A stretch of 64,000 bases of DNA from Tubulanus polymorphus (lineage: Eukaryota > Nemertea > Palaeonemertea > Tubulaniformes > Tubulanidae): the NCBI RefSeq assembly GCF_964204645.1, contig NW_027437441.1, forward strand, positions 1 to 64,000, read 5' to 3'. Below, piece by piece: positions 1-15,000 of this stretch. Numbering within the stretch: position 1 is the first letter of the stretch; every line of letters begins with the position of its first letter. The notes below the pieces were generated by a model. It was not told where the DNA came from. It made no database searches and saw nothing but the letters and a program-made list of their open reading frames with translations. The position numbers were made by a program, and so were the translations under genes.

Positions 1-3000
1 GTCAGGAAAAGCACTTTTCGACGCGAAAACGTCGCTCAACGCGAGAAAAGACGTTTTCGTGTCGAATATTCCCCCTATCGGAAAAACGACAATGTCGATG
101 CGTAAAAGCGCTCAAATCGTCAGGAAAAGCACTTTTCGACCCGAAAACGTCGTTCAGCGCGAGAAAAGTCGTTTTCCTATCGAATATTCTCACTATCGGT
201 AAAACGACAATGTCGATGCGTAAAAGCGCTCAAATCGTCAGGAAAAGCACTTTTCGACGCGAAAACGTCGTTCAGCGCGAGAAAAGACGTTTTCGTGTCG
301 AATATTCTCCCTATCGGTAAAACGACAATGTCGTTGCGTAAAAGCGCTCAAATCGTCAGGAAAAGCACTTTTCGACGCGAAAACGTAGTTCAGCGCGAGA
401 AAAGACGTTTTCTTATCGAATATTCCCCCTATCGGAAAAACCAATGTCGATGCGTAAAAGCGCTCAAATCGTCAGGAAAAGCACTTTTCGACGCGAAAAC
501 GTCGCTCAACGCGAGAAAAGACGTTTTCGTATCGAATATTCTCACTATCGGTAAAACGACAATGCCGATGCGTAAAAGCGCTCAAATCGTCAGGAAAAGC
601 ACTTTTCGACGCGTAAACGTCGTTCAGCTCGAGAAAAGACGTTTTCGTGTCGAATATTCTCCCTATCGGTAAAACGACAATGTCGATGCGTAAAAGCGCT
701 CAAATCGTCAGGAAAAGCACTTTTCGACGCGAAAACGTAGTTCAGCGCGAGAAAAGACGTTTTCTTATCGAATATTCCCCCTATCGGAAAAACGACAATG
801 TCGATGCGTAAAAGCGCTCAAATCGTCAGGAAAAGCACTTTTCGACGCGAAAACGTCGTTCAGCGCGAGAAAAGACGTTTTCGTGTCGAATATTCCCCCT
901 ATCGGAAAAACAACAATGTCGATGCGTAAAAGCGCTCAAATCGTCAGGAAAAGCACTTTTCGACCCGAAAACGTCGTTCAGCGCGAGAAAAGTCGTTTTC
1001 GTATCGAATATTCTCACTATCGGTAAAACGACAATGTCGATGCGTAAAAGCGCTCAAATCGTCAGGAAAAGCACTTTTCGACGCGAAAACGTCGTTCAGC
1101 GCGAGAAAAGACGTTTTCGTGTCGAATATTCTCCCTATCGGTAAAACGACAATGTCGATGCGTAAAAGCGCTCAAATCGTCAGGAAAAGCACTTTTCGAC
1201 GCGAAAACGTAGTTCAGCGCGAGAAAAGACGTTTTCTTATCGAATATTCCCCCTATCGGAAAAACGACAATGTCGATGCGTAAAAGCGCTCAAATCGTCA
1301 GGAAAAGCACTTTTCGACGCGAAAACGTCGTTCAGCGCGAGAAAAGACGTTTTCGTATCGAATATTCTCACTATCGGTAAAACGACAATGTCGATGCGTA
1401 AAAGCGCTCAAATCGTCTGGAAAAGCACTTTTCGACGCGAAAACGTCATTCAGCGCGAGAAAAGACCTTTTCGTATCGAATATTCTCACTATCGGTAAAA
1501 CGACAATGTCGATGCGTAAAAGCGCTCAAATCGTCAGGAAAAGCACTTTTCGACGCGAAAACGTCGCTCAACGCGAGAAAAGACGTTTTCGTATCGAATA
1601 TTCTCACTATCGGTTAAAACGACAATGTCGATGCGTAAAAGCGCTCAAATCGTCAGGAAAAGCACTTTTCGACGCGTAAACGTCGTTCAGCTCGAGAAAA
1701 GACGTTTTCGTGTCGAATATTCTCCCTATCGGTAAAACGACAATGTCGATGCGTAAAAGCGCTCAAATCGTCAGGAAAAGCACTTTTCGACGCGAAAACG
1801 TAGTTCAGCGCGAGAAAAGACGTTTTCTTATCGAATATTCCCCCTATCGGAAAAACGACAATGTCGATGCGTAAAAGCGCTCAAATCGTCAGGAAAAGCA
1901 CTTTTCGACGCGAAAACGTCGTTCAGCGCGAGAAAAGACGTTTTCGTGTCGAATATTCTCCCTCTCGGTAAAACGACAATGTCGATGCGTAAAAGCGCTC
2001 AAATCGTCAGGAAAAGCACTTTTCGACGCGAAAACGTAGTTCAGCGCGAGAAAAGACGTTTTCTTATCGAATATTCCCCCTATCGGAAAAACGACAATGT
2101 CGATGCGTAAAAGCGCTCAAATCGTCAGGAAAAGCACTTTTCGACGCGGAAAACGTCGTTCAGCGCGAGAAAAGACGTTTTCGTGTCGAATATTCTCCCT
2201 ATCGGTAAAACGACAATGTCGATGCGCAAAAGCGCTCAAATCGTCAGGAAAAGCAGTTTTCGACGCGAAAACGTCGTTCAGCGCGAGAAAAGACGTTTTC
2301 TTATCGAATATTCCCCCTATCGGAAAAACGACAATGTCGATGCGTAAAAGCGCTCAAATCGTCAGGAAAAGCACTTTTCGACGCGAAAACGTCGCTCAAC
2401 GCGAGAAAAGACGTTTTCGTGTCGAATATTCCCCCTATCGGAAAAACAACAATGTCGATGCGTAAAAGCGCTCAAATCGTCAGGAAAAGCACTTTTCGAC
2501 CCGAAAACGTCGTTCAGCGCGAGAAAAGTCGTTTTCGTATCGAATATTCTCACTATCGGTAAAACGACAATGTCGATGCGTAAAAGCGCTCAAATCGTCA
2601 GGAAAAGCACTTTTCGACGCGAAAACGTCGTTCAGCGCGAGAAAAGACGTTTTCGTGTCGAATATTCTCCCTATCGGTAAAACGACAATGTCGATGCGTA
2701 AAAGCGCTCAAATCGTCAGGAAAAGCACTTTTCGACGCGAAAACGTAGTTCAGCGCGAGAAAAGACGTTTTCTTATCGAATATTCCCCCTATCGGAAAAA
2801 CGACAATGTCGATGCGTAAAAGCGCTCAAATCGTCAGGAAAAGCACTTTTCGACGCGAAAACGTCGTTCAGCGCGAGAAAAGACGTTTTCGTATCGAATA
2901 TTCTCACTATCGGTAAAACGACAATGTCGATGCGTAAAAGCGCTCAAATCGTCTGGAAAAGCACTTTTCGACGCGAAAACGTCATTCAGCGCGAGAAAAG

Positions 3001-6000
3001 ACCTTTTCGTATCGAATATTCTCACTATCGGTAAAACGACAATGTCGATGCGTAAAAGCGCTAAAATCGTCAGGAAAAGCACTTTTCGACGCGAAAACGT
3101 CGCTCAACGCGAGAAAAGACGTTTTCGTATCGAATATTCTCACTATCGGTAAAACGACAATGCCGATGCGTAAAAGCGCTCAAATCGTCAGGAAAAGCAC
3201 TTTTCGACGCGTAAACGTCGTTCAGCTCGAGAAAAGACGTTTTCGTGTCGAATATTCTCCCTATCGGTAAAACGACAATGTCGATGCGTAAAAGCGCTCA
3301 AATCGTCAGGAAAAGCACTTTTCGACGCGAAAACGTAGTTCAGCGCGAGAAAAGACGTTTTCTTATCGAATATTCCCCCTATCGGAAAAACGACAATGTC
3401 GATGCGTAAAAGCGCTCAAATCGTCAGGAAAAGCACTTTTCGACGCGAAAACGTCGTTCAGCGCGAGAAAAGACGTTTTCGTGTCGAATATTCTCCCTAT
3501 CGGTAAAACGACAATGTCGATGCGTAAAAGCGCTCAAATCGTCAGGAAAAGCACTTTTCGACGCGAAAACGTAGTTCAGCGCGAGAAAAGACGTTTTCTT
3601 ATCGAATATTCCCCCTATCGGAAAAACGACAATGTCGATGCGTAAAAGCGCTCAAATCGTCAGGAAAAGCACTTTTCGACGCGAAAACGTCGCTCAGCGC
3701 GAGAAAAGACGTTTTCTTTTCGAATATTCCCCCTATCGGAAAAACGACAATGTCGATGCGTAAAAGCGCTCAAATCGTCAGGAAAAGCACTTTTCGACGC
3801 GAAAACGTAGTTCAGCGCGAGAAAAGACGTTTTCTTATCGAATATTCGCCCTATCGGAAAAACGACAATGTCGATGCGTAAAAGCGCTCAAATCGTCAGG
3901 AAAAGCACTTTTCGACGCGAAAACGTCGCTCAACGCGAGAAAAGACGTTTTCGTATCGAATATTCTCACTATCGGTAAAACGACAATGTCGATGCGTAAA
4001 AGCGCTCAAATCGTCAGGAAAAGCAGTTTTCGACGCGAAAACGTCGTTCAGCGCGAGAAAAGACGTTTTCTTATCGAATATTCCCCCTATCGGAAAAACG
4101 ACAATGTCGATGCGTAAAAGCGCTCAAATCGTCAGGAAAAGCACTTTTCGACGCGAAAACGTCGCTCAACGCGAGAAAAGACGTTTTCGTGTCGAATATT
4201 CCCCCTATCGGAAAAACAACAATGTCGATGCGTAAAAGCGCTCAAATCGTCAGGAAAAGCACTTTTCGACCCGAAAACGTCGTTCAGCGCGAGAAAAGTC
4301 GTTTTCGTATCGAATATTCTCACTATCGGTAAAACGACAATGTCGATGCGTAAAAGCGCTCAAATCGTCAGGAAAAGCACTTTTCGACGCGAAAACGTCG
4401 TTCAGCGCGAGAAAAGACGTTTTCGTGTCGAATATTCTCCCTATCGGTAAAACGACAATGTCGATGCGTAAAAGCGCTCAAATCGTCAGGAAAAGCACTT
4501 TTCGACGCGAAAACGTAGTTCAGCGCGAGAAAAGACGTTTTCTTATCGAATATTCCCCCTATCGGAAAAACGACAATGTCGATGCGTAAAAGCGCTCAAA
4601 TCGTCAGGAAAAGCACTTTTCGACGCGAAAACGTCGTTCAGCGCGAGAAAAGACGTTTTCGTATCGAATATTCTCACTATCGGTAAAACGACAATGTCGA
4701 TGCGTAAAAGCGCTCAAATCGTCTGGAAAAGCACTTTTCGACGCGAAAACGTCATTCAGCGCGAGAAAAGACCTTTTCGTATCGAATATTCTCACTATCG
4801 GTAAAACGACAATGTCGATGCGTAAAAGCGCTCAAATCGTCAGGAAAAGCACTTTTCGACGCGAAAACGTCGCTCAACGCGAGAAAAGACGTTTTCGTAT
4901 CGAATATTCTCACTATCGGTAAAACGACAATGCCGATGCGTAAAAGCGCTCAAATCGTCAGGAAAAGCACTTTTCGACGCGTAAACGTCGTTCAGCTCGA
5001 GAAAAGACGTTTTCGTGTCGAATATTCTCCCTATCGGTAAAACGACAATGTCGATGCGTAAAAGCGCTCAAATCGTCAGGAAAAGCACTTTTCGACGCGA
5101 AAACGTAGTTCAGCGCGAGAAAAGACGTTTTCTTATCGAATATTCCCCCTATCGGAAAAACGACAATGTCGATGCGTAAAAGCGCTCAAATCGTCAGGAA
5201 AAGCACTTTTCGACGCGAAAACGTCGTTCAGCGCGAGAAAAGACGTTTTCGTGTCGAATATTCTCCCTATCGGTAAAACGACAATGTCGATACGTAAAAG
5301 CGCTCAAATCGTCAGGAAAAGCACTTTTCGACGCGAAAACGTAGTTCAGCGCGAGAAAAGACGTTTTCTTATCGAATATTCCCCCTATCGGAAAAACGAC
5401 AATGTCGATGCGTAAAAGCGCTCAAATCGTCAGGAAAAGCACTTTTCGACGCGAAAACGTCGCTCAGCGCGAGAAAAGACGTTTTCTTTTCGAATATTCC
5501 CCCTATCGGAAAAACGACAATGTCGATGCGTAAAAGCGCTCAAATCGTCAGGAAAAGCACTTTTCGACGCGAAAACGTAGTTCAGCGCGAGAAAAGACGT
5601 TTTCTTATCGAATATTCGCCCTATCGGAAAAACGACAATGTCGATGCGTAAAAGCGCTCAAATCGTCAGGAAAAGCACTTTTCGACGCGAAAACGTCGTT
5701 CAGCGCGAGAAAAGACCTTTTCGTATCGAATATTCCCCCTATCGGAAAAAAAACACAATGTCGATGCGTAAAAGCGCTCAAATCATAAGGAAAAGCACTT
5801 TTCGACGCGAAAACGTCGTTCAGCGCGAGAAAAGACGTTTTCGTGTCGAATATTCCCCCTATCGGTAAAACGACAATGTCGATGCGTAAAAGCGCTCAAA
5901 TCGTCAGGAAAAGCAGTTTTCGACGCGAAAACGTCGTTCAGCGCGAGAAAAGACGTTTTCTTATCGAATATTCCCCCTATCGGAAAAACGACAATGTCGA

Positions 6001-9000
6001 TGCGTAAAAGCGCTCAAATCGTCAGGAAAAGCACTTTTCGACGCGAAAACGTCGCTCAACGCGAGAAAAGACGTTTTCGTGTCGAATATTCCCCCTATCG
6101 GAAAAACGACAATGTCGATGCGTAAAAGCGCTCAAATCGTCAGGAAAAGCACTTTTCGACCCGAAAACGTCGTTCAGCGCGAGAAAAGTCGTTTTCCTAT
6201 CGAATATTCTCACTATCGGTAAAACGACAATGTCGATGCGTAAAAGCGCTCAAATCGTCAGGAAAAGCACTTTTCGACGCGAAAACGTCGTTCAGCGCGA
6301 GAAAAGACGTTTTCGTGTCGAATATTCTCCCTATCGGTAAAACGACAATGTCGTTGCGTAAAAGCGCTCAAATCGTCAGGAAAAGCACTTTTCGACGCGA
6401 AAACGTAGTTCAGCGCGAGAAAAGACGTTTTCTTATCGAATATTCCCCCTATCGGAAAAACGACAATGTCGATGCGTAAAAGCGCTCAAATCGTCAGGAA
6501 AAGCACTTTTCGACGCGAAAACGTCGCTCAACGCGAGAAAAGACGTTTTCGTATCGAATATTCTCACTATCGGTAAAACGACAATGCCGATGCGTAAAAG
6601 CGCTCAAATCGTCAGGAAAAGCACTTTTCGACGCGAAAACGTAGTTCAGCGCGAGAAAAGACGTTTTCTTATCAAATATTCCCCCTATCGGAAAAACGAC
6701 AATGCCGATGCGTAAAAGCGCTCAAATCGTCAGGAAAAGCACTTTTCGACGCGAAAACGTCGTTCGGCGCGAGAAAAGACGTTTTCGTATCGAATATTCC
6801 CCCTATCGGAAAAACGACAATGCCGATGCGTAAAAGCGCTCAAATCGTCAGGAAAAGCACTTTTCGACGCGAAAACGTCGCTCAGCGCGAGAAAAGACGT
6901 TTTCGTGTCGAATATTCTCCCTATCGGTAAAACGACAATGTCGATGCGTAAAAGCGCTCAAATCGTCAGGAAAAGCACTTTTCGACGCGAAAACGTAGTT
7001 CAGCGCGAGAAAAGACGTTTTCTTATCAAATATTCCCCCTATCGGAAAAACGACAATGCCGATGCGTAAAAGCGCTCAAATCGTCAGGAAAAGCACTTTT
7101 CGACGCGAAAACGTCGCTCTGCGCGAGAAAAGACGTTTTCTTTTCGAATATTCCCCCTATCGGAAAAACGACAATGCCGATGCGTAAAAGCGCTCAAATC
7201 GTCAGGAAAAGCACTTTTCGACGCGAAAACGTCGTTCAGCGCGAGAAAAGACGTTTTCGTGTCGAATATTCTCCCTATCGGTAAAACGACAATGTCGATG
7301 CGTAAAAGCGCTCAAATCGTCAGTAAAAGCACTTTTCGACGCGAAAACGTCGCTCAGCGCGAGAAAAGACGTTTTCTTTTCGAATATTCCCCCTATCGGA
7401 AAAACGACAATGCCGATGCGTAAAAGCGCTCAAATCGTCAGGAAAAGCACTTTTCGACGCGAAAACGTCGTTCAGCGCGAGAAAAGACGTTTTCTTATCA
7501 AATATTCCCCCTATCGGAAAACGACAATGTCGATGCGTAAAAGCGCTCAAATCGTCAGGAAAAGCACTTTTCGACGCGAAAACGTCGTTCAGCGCGAGAA
7601 AAGACGTTTTCTTATCAAATATTCCCCCTATCGGAAAAACGACAATGCCGATGCGTAAAAGCGCTCAAATCGTCAGGAAAAGCACTTTTCGACGCGAAAA
7701 CGTCGCTCTGCGCGAGAAAAGACGTTTTCTTTTCGAATATTCCCCCTATCGGAAAAACGACAATGCCGATGCGTAAAAGCGCTCAAATCGTCAGGAAAAG
7801 CACTTTTCGACGCGAAAACGTCGTTCAGCGCGAGAAAAGACGTTTTCGTGTCGAATATTCTCCCTATCGGTAAAACGACAATGTCGATGCGTAAAAGCGC
7901 TCAAATCGTCAGTAAAAGCACTTTTCGACGCGAAAACGTCGCTCAGCGCGAGAAAAGACGTTTTCTTTTCGAATATTCCCCCTATCGGAAAAACGACAAT
8001 GCCGATGCGTAAAAGCGCTCAAATCGTCAGGAAAAGCACTTTTCGACGCGAAAACGTCGCTCAGCGCGAGAAAAGTCGTTTTCTTTTCGAATATTCCCCC
8101 TATCGGAAAAACGACAATGTCGATGCGTAAAAGCGCTCAAATCGTCAGGAAAAGCACTTTTCGACGCGAAAACGTCGTTCAGCGCGAGAAAAGACCTTTT
8201 CTTATCGAATATTCCCCCTATCGGAAAAACGACAATGTCGATGCGTAAAAGCGCTCAAATCGTCAGGAAAAGCACTTTTCGACGCGAAAACGTCGCTCAG
8301 CGCGAGAAAAGACGTTTTCGTATCGAATATTCGCCCTATCGTAAAAACGACAATGCCGATGCGTAAAAGCGCTCAAATCGTCAGGAAAAGCACTTTTCGA
8401 CGCGAAAACGTCGCTCAGCGCGAGAAAAGACGTTTTCTTTTCGAATATTCCCCCTATCGGAAAAACGACAATGCCGATGCGTAAAAGCGCTCAAATCGTC
8501 AGGAAAAGCACTTTTCGACGCGAAAACGTCGCTCAGCGCGAGAAAAGACGTTTTCTTTTCGAATATTCCCCCTATCGGAAAAACGACAATGCCGATGCGT
8601 AAAAGCGCTCAAATCGTCAGGAAAAGCACTTTTCGACGCGAAAACGTCGTTCAGCGCGAGAAAAGACGTTTTCGTATCGAATATTCTCACTATCGGTAAA
8701 ACGACAATGTCGATGCGTAAAAGCGCTCAAATCGTCAGGAAAAGCACTTTTCGACGCGAAAACGTCGTTCGGCGCGAGAAAAGACGTTTTCGTATCGAAT
8801 ATTCTCACTATCGGTAAAACGACAATGTCGATGCGTAAAAGCGCTCAAATCGTCAGGAAAAGCACTTTTCGACGCGAAAACGTCGCTCTGCGCGAGAAAA
8901 GACGTTTTCTTTTCGAATATTCCCCCTATCGGAAAAACGACAATGCCGATGCGTAAAAGCGCTCAAATCGTCAGGAAAAGCACTTTTCGACGCGAAAACG

Positions 9001-12000
9001 TCGCTCTGCGCGAGAAAAGACGTTTTCTTTTCGAATATTCCCCCTATCGGAAAAACGACAATGCCGATGCGTAAAAGCGCTCAAATCGTCAGGAAAAGCA
9101 CTTTTCGACGCGAAAACGTCGTTCAGCGCGAGAAAAGACGTTTTCGTGTCGAATATTCTCCCTATCGGTAAAACGACAATGTCGATGCGTAAAAGCGCTC
9201 AAATCGTCAGGAAAAGCACTTTTCGACGCGAAAACGTAGTTCAGCGCGAGAAAAGACGTTTTCTTATCGAATATTCCCCCTATCGGAAAAACGACAATGT
9301 CGATGCGTAAAAGCGCTCAAATCGTCAGGAAAAGCACTTTTCGACGCGAAAACGTCGTTCAGCGCGAGAAAAGACGTTTTCGTGTCGAATATTCCCCCTA
9401 TCGGAAAAACAACAATGTCGATGCGTAAAAGCGCTCAAATCGTCAGGAAAAGCACTTTTCGACCCGAAAACGTCGTTCAGCGCGAGAAAAGTCGTTTTCG
9501 TATCGAATATTCTCACTATCGGTAAAACGACAATGTCGATGCGTAAAAGCGCTCAAATCGTCAGGAAAAGCACTTTTCGACGCGAAAACGTCGTTCAGCG
9601 CGAGAAAAGACGTTTTCGTGTCGAATATTCTCCCTATCGGTAAAACGACAATGTCGATGCGTAAAAGCGCTCAAATCGTCAGGAAAAGCACTTTTCGACG
9701 CGAAAACGTAGTTCAGCGCGAGAAAAGACGTTTTCTTATCGAATATTCCCCCTATCGGAAAAACGACAATGTCGATGCGTAAAAGCGCTCAAATCGTCAG
9801 GAAAAGCACTTTTCGACGCGAAAACGTCGTTCAGCGCGAGAAAAGACGTTTTCGTATCGAATATTCTCACTATCGGTAAAACGACAATGTCGATGCGTAA
9901 AAGCGCTCAAATCGTCTGGAAAAGCACTTTTCGACGCGAAAACGTCATTCAGCGCGAGAAAAGACCTTTTCGTATCGAATATTCTCACTATCGGTAAAAC
10001 GACAATGTCGATGCGTAAAAGCGCTCAAATCGTCAGGAAAAGCACTTTTCGACGCGAAAACGTCGCTCAACGCGAGAAAAGACGTTTTCGTATCGAATAT
10101 TCTCACTATCGGTAAAACGACAATGTCGATGCGTAAAAGCGCTCAAATCGTCAGGAAAAGCACTTTTCGACGCGTAAACGTCGTTCAGCTCGAGAAAAGA
10201 CGTTTTCGTGTCGAATATTCTCCCTATCGGTAAAACGACAATGTCGATGCGTAAAAGCGCTCAAATCGTCAGGAAAAGCACTTTTCGACGCGAAAACGTA
10301 GTTCAGCGCGAGAAAAGACGTTTTCTTATCGAATATTCCCCCTATCGGAAAAACGACAATGTCGATGCGTAAAAGCGCTCAAATCGTCAGGAAAAGCACT
10401 TTTCGACGCGAAAACGTCGTTCAGCGCGAGAAAAGACGTTTTCGTGTCGAATATTCTCCCTCTCGGTAAAACGACAATGTCGATGCGTAAAAGCGCTCAA
10501 ATCGTCAGGAAAAGCACTTTTCGACGCGAAAACGTAGTTCAGCGCGAGAAAAGACGTTTTCTTATCGAATATTCCCCCTATCGGAAAAACGACAATGTCG
10601 ATGCGTAAAAGCGCTCAAATCGTCAGGAAAAGCACTTTTCGACGCGAAAACGTCGTTCAGCGCGAGAAAAGACGTTTTCGTGTCGAATATTCTCCCTATC
10701 GGTAAAACGACAATGTCGATGCGCAAAAGCGCTCAAATCGTCAGGAAAAGCAGTTTTCGACGCGAAAACGTCGTTCAGCGCGAGAAAAGACGTTTTCTTA
10801 TCGAATATTCCCCCTATCGGAAAAACGACAATGTCGATGCGTAAAAGCGCTCAAATCGTCAGGAAAAGCACTTTTCGACGCGAAAACGTCGCTCAACGCG
10901 AGAAAAGACGTTTTCGTGTCGAATATTCCCCCTATCGGAAAAACAACAATGTCGATGCGTAAAAGCGCTCAAATCGTCAGGAAAAGCACTTTTCGACCCG
11001 AAAACGTCGTTCAGCGCGAGAAAAGTCGTTTTCGTATCGAATATTCTCACTATCGGTAAAACGACAATGTCGATGCGTAAAAGCGCTCAAATCGTCAGGA
11101 AAAGCACTTTTCGACGCGAAAACGTCGTTCAGCGCGAGAAAAGACGTTTTCGTGTCGAATATTCTCCCTATCGGTAAAACGACAATGTCGATGCGTAAAA
11201 GCGCTCAAATCGTCAGGAAAAGCACTTTTCGACGCGAAAACGTAGTTCAGCGCGAGAAAAGACGTTTTCTTATCGAATATTCCCCCTATCGGAAAAACGA
11301 CAATGTCGATGCGTAAAAGCGCTCAAATCGTCAGGAAAAGCACTTTTCGACGCGAAAACGTCGTTCAGCGCGAGAAAAGACGTTTTCGTATCGAATATTC
11401 TCACTATCGGTAAAACGACAATGTCGATGCGTAAAAGCGCTCAAATCGTCTGGAAAAGCACTTTTCGACGCGAAAACGTCATTCAGCGCGAGAAAAGACC
11501 TTTTCGTATCGAATATTCTCACTATCGGTAAAACGACAATGTCGATGCGTAAAAGCGCTAAAATCGTCAGGAAAAGCACTTTTCGACGCGAAAACGTCGC
11601 TCAACGCGAGAAAAGACGTTTTCGTATCGAATATTCTCACTATCGGTAAAACGACAATGCCGATGCGTAAAAGCGCTCAAATCGTCAGGAAAAGCACTTT
11701 TCGACGCGTAAACGTCGTTCAGCTCGAGAAAAGACGTTTTCGTGTCGAATATTCTCCCTATCGGTAAAACGACAATGTCGATGCGTAAAAGCGCTCAAAT
11801 CGTCAGGAAAAGCACTTTTCGACGCGAAAACGTAGTTCAGCGCGAGAAAAGACGTTTTCTTATCGAATATTCCCCCTATCGGAAAAACGACAATGTCGAT
11901 GCGTAAAAGCGCTCAAATCGTCAGGAAAAGCACTTTTCGACGCGAAAACGTCGTTCAGCGCGAGAAAAGACGTTTTCGTGTCGAATATTCTCCCTATCGG

Positions 12001-15000
12001 TAAAACGACAATGTCGATGCGTAAAAGCGCTCAAATCGTCAGGAAAAGCACTTTTCGACGCGAAAACGTAGTTCAGCGCGAGAAAAGACGTTTTCTTATC
12101 GAATATTCCCCCTATCGGAAAAACGACAATGTCGATGCGTAAAAGCGCTCAAATCGTCAGGAAAAGCACTTTTCGACGCGAAAACGTCGCTCAGCGCGAG
12201 AAAAGACGTTTTCTTTTCGAATATTCCCCCTATCGGAAAAACGACAATGTCGATGCGTAAAAGCGCTCAAATCGTCAGGAAAAGCACTTTTCGACGCGAA
12301 AACGTAGTTCAGCGCGAGAAAAGACGTTTTCTTATCGAATATTCGCCCTATCGGAAAAACGACAATGTCGATGCGTAAAAGCGCTCAAATCGTCAGGAAA
12401 AGCACTTTTCGACGCGAAAACGTCGCTCAACGCGAGAAAAGACGTTTTCGTATCGAATATTCTCACTATCGGTAAAACGACAATGTCGATGCGTAAAAGC
12501 GCTCAAATCGTCAGGAAAAGCAGTTTTCGACGCGAAAACGTCGTTCAGCGCGAGAAAAGACGTTTTCTTATCGAATATTCCCCCTATCGGAAAAACGACA
12601 ATGTCGATGCGTAAAAGCGCTCAAATCGTCAGGAAAAGCACTTTTCGACGCGAAAACGTCGCTCAACGCGAGAAAAGACGTTTTCGTGTCGAATATTCCC
12701 CCTATCGGAAAAACAACAATGTCGATGCGTAAAAGCGCTCAAATCGTCAGGAAAAGCACTTTTCGACCCGAAAACGTCGTTCAGCGCGAGAAAAGTCGTT
12801 TTCGTATCGAATATTCTCACTATCGGTAAAACGACAATGTCGATGCGTAAAAGCGCTCAAATCGTCAGGAAAAGCACTTTTCGACGCGAAAACGTCGCTC
12901 AACGCGAGAAAAGACGTTTTCGTGTCGAATATTCTCCCTATCGGTAAAACGACAATGTCGATGCGTAAAAGCGCTCAAATCGTCAGGAAAAGCACTTTTC
13001 GACGCGAAAACGTAGTTCAGCGCGAGAATAGACGTTTTCTTATCGAATATTCCCCCTATCGGAAAAACGACAATGTCGATGCGTAAAAGCGCTCAAATCG
13101 TCAGGAAAAGCACTTTTCAACGCGAAAACGTCGTTCAGCGCGAGAAAAGACGTTTTCGTATCGAATATTCTCACTATCGGTAAAACGACAATGTCGATGC
13201 GTAAAAGCGCTCAAATCGTCTGGAAAAGCACTTTTCGACGCGAAAACGTCATTCAGCGCGAGAAAAGACCTTTTCGTATCGAATATTCTCACTATCGGTA
13301 AAACGACAATGTCGATGCGTAAAAGCGCTCAAATCGTCAGGAAAAGCACTTTTCGACGCGAAAACGTCGCTCAACGCGAGAAAAGACGTTTTCGTATCGA
13401 ATATTCTCACTATCGGTAAAACGACAATGCCGATGCGTAAAAGCGCTCAAATCGTCAGGAAAAGCACTTTTCGACGCGTAAACGTCGTTCAGCTCGAGAA
13501 AAGACGTTTTCGTGTCGAATATTCTCCCTATCGGTAAAACGACAATGTCGATGCGTAAAAGCGCTCAAATCGTCAGGAAAAGCACTTTTCGACGCGAAAA
13601 CGTAGTTCAGCGCGAGAAAAGACGTTTTCTTATCGAATATTCCCCCTATCGGAAAAACGACAATGTCGATGCGTAAAAGCGCTCAAATCGTCAGGAAAAG
13701 CACTTTTCGACCCGAAAACGTCGTTCAGCGCGAGAAAAGTCGTTTTCGTATCGAATATTCTCACTATCGGTAAAACGACAATGTCGATGCGTAAAAGCGC
13801 TCAAATCGTCAGGAAAAGCACTTTTCGACGCGAAATCGTCGTTCAGCGCGAGAAAAGACGTTTTCGTGTCGAATATTCTCCCTATCGGTAAAACGACAAT
13901 GTCGATGCGTAAAAGCGCTCAAATCGTCAGGAAAAGCACTTTTCGACGCGAAAACGTCGCTCAGCGCGAGAAAAGACGTTTTCTTTTCGAATATTCCCCC
14001 TATCGGAAAAACGACAATGTCGATGCGTAAAAGCGCTCAAATCGTCAGGAAAAGCACTTTTCGACGCGAAAACGTCGCTCAGCGCGAGAAAAGACGTTTT
14101 CTTATCGAATATTCGCCCTATCGGAAAAACGACAATGTCGATGCGTAAAAGCGCTCAAATCGTCAGGAAAAGCACTTTTCGACGCGAAAACGTCGTTCAG
14201 CGCGAGAAAAGACCTTTTCGTATCGAATATTCCCCCTATCGGAAAAAAAACAACAATGTCGATGCGTAAAAGCGCTCAAATCATAAGGAAAAGCACTTTT
14301 CGACGCGAAAACGTCGCTCAGCGCGAGAAAAGACGTTTTCGTATCGAATATTCCCCCTATCGGAAAAACGACAATGTCGATGCGTAAAAGCGCTCAAATC
14401 GTCAGGAAAAGCACTTTTCGACGCGAAAACGTCGTTCAGCGCGAGAAAAGACGTTTTCGTGTCGAATATTCTCCCTATCGGTAAAACGACAATGTCGATG
14501 CGTAAAAGCGCTCAAATCGTCAGGAAAAGCACTTTTCGACGCGAAAACGTAGTTCAGCGCGAGAAAAGACGTTTTCTTATCGAATATTCCCCCTATCGGA
14601 AAAACGACAGTGTCGATGCGTAAAAGCGCTCAAATCGTCAGGAAAAGCACTTTTCGAAGCGAAAACGTCGTTCAGCGCGAGAAAAGACGTTTTCGTATCG
14701 AATTTTCTCACTATCGGTAAAACGACAATGTCGAAGCGTAAAAGCGCTCAAATCGTCAGGAAAAGCACTTTTCGACGCGAAAACGTAGTTCAGCGCGAGA
14801 AAAGACGTTTTCTTTTCGAATATTCCCCCTATCGGAAAAACGACAATGCCGATGCGTAAAAGCGCTCAAATCGTCAGGAAAAGCACTTTTCGACGCGAAA
14901 ACGTCGCTCAGCGCGAGAAAAGACGTTTTCTTTTCGAATATTCCCCCTATCGGAAAAACGACAATGCCGATGCGTAAAAGCGCTCAAATCGTCAGGAAAA

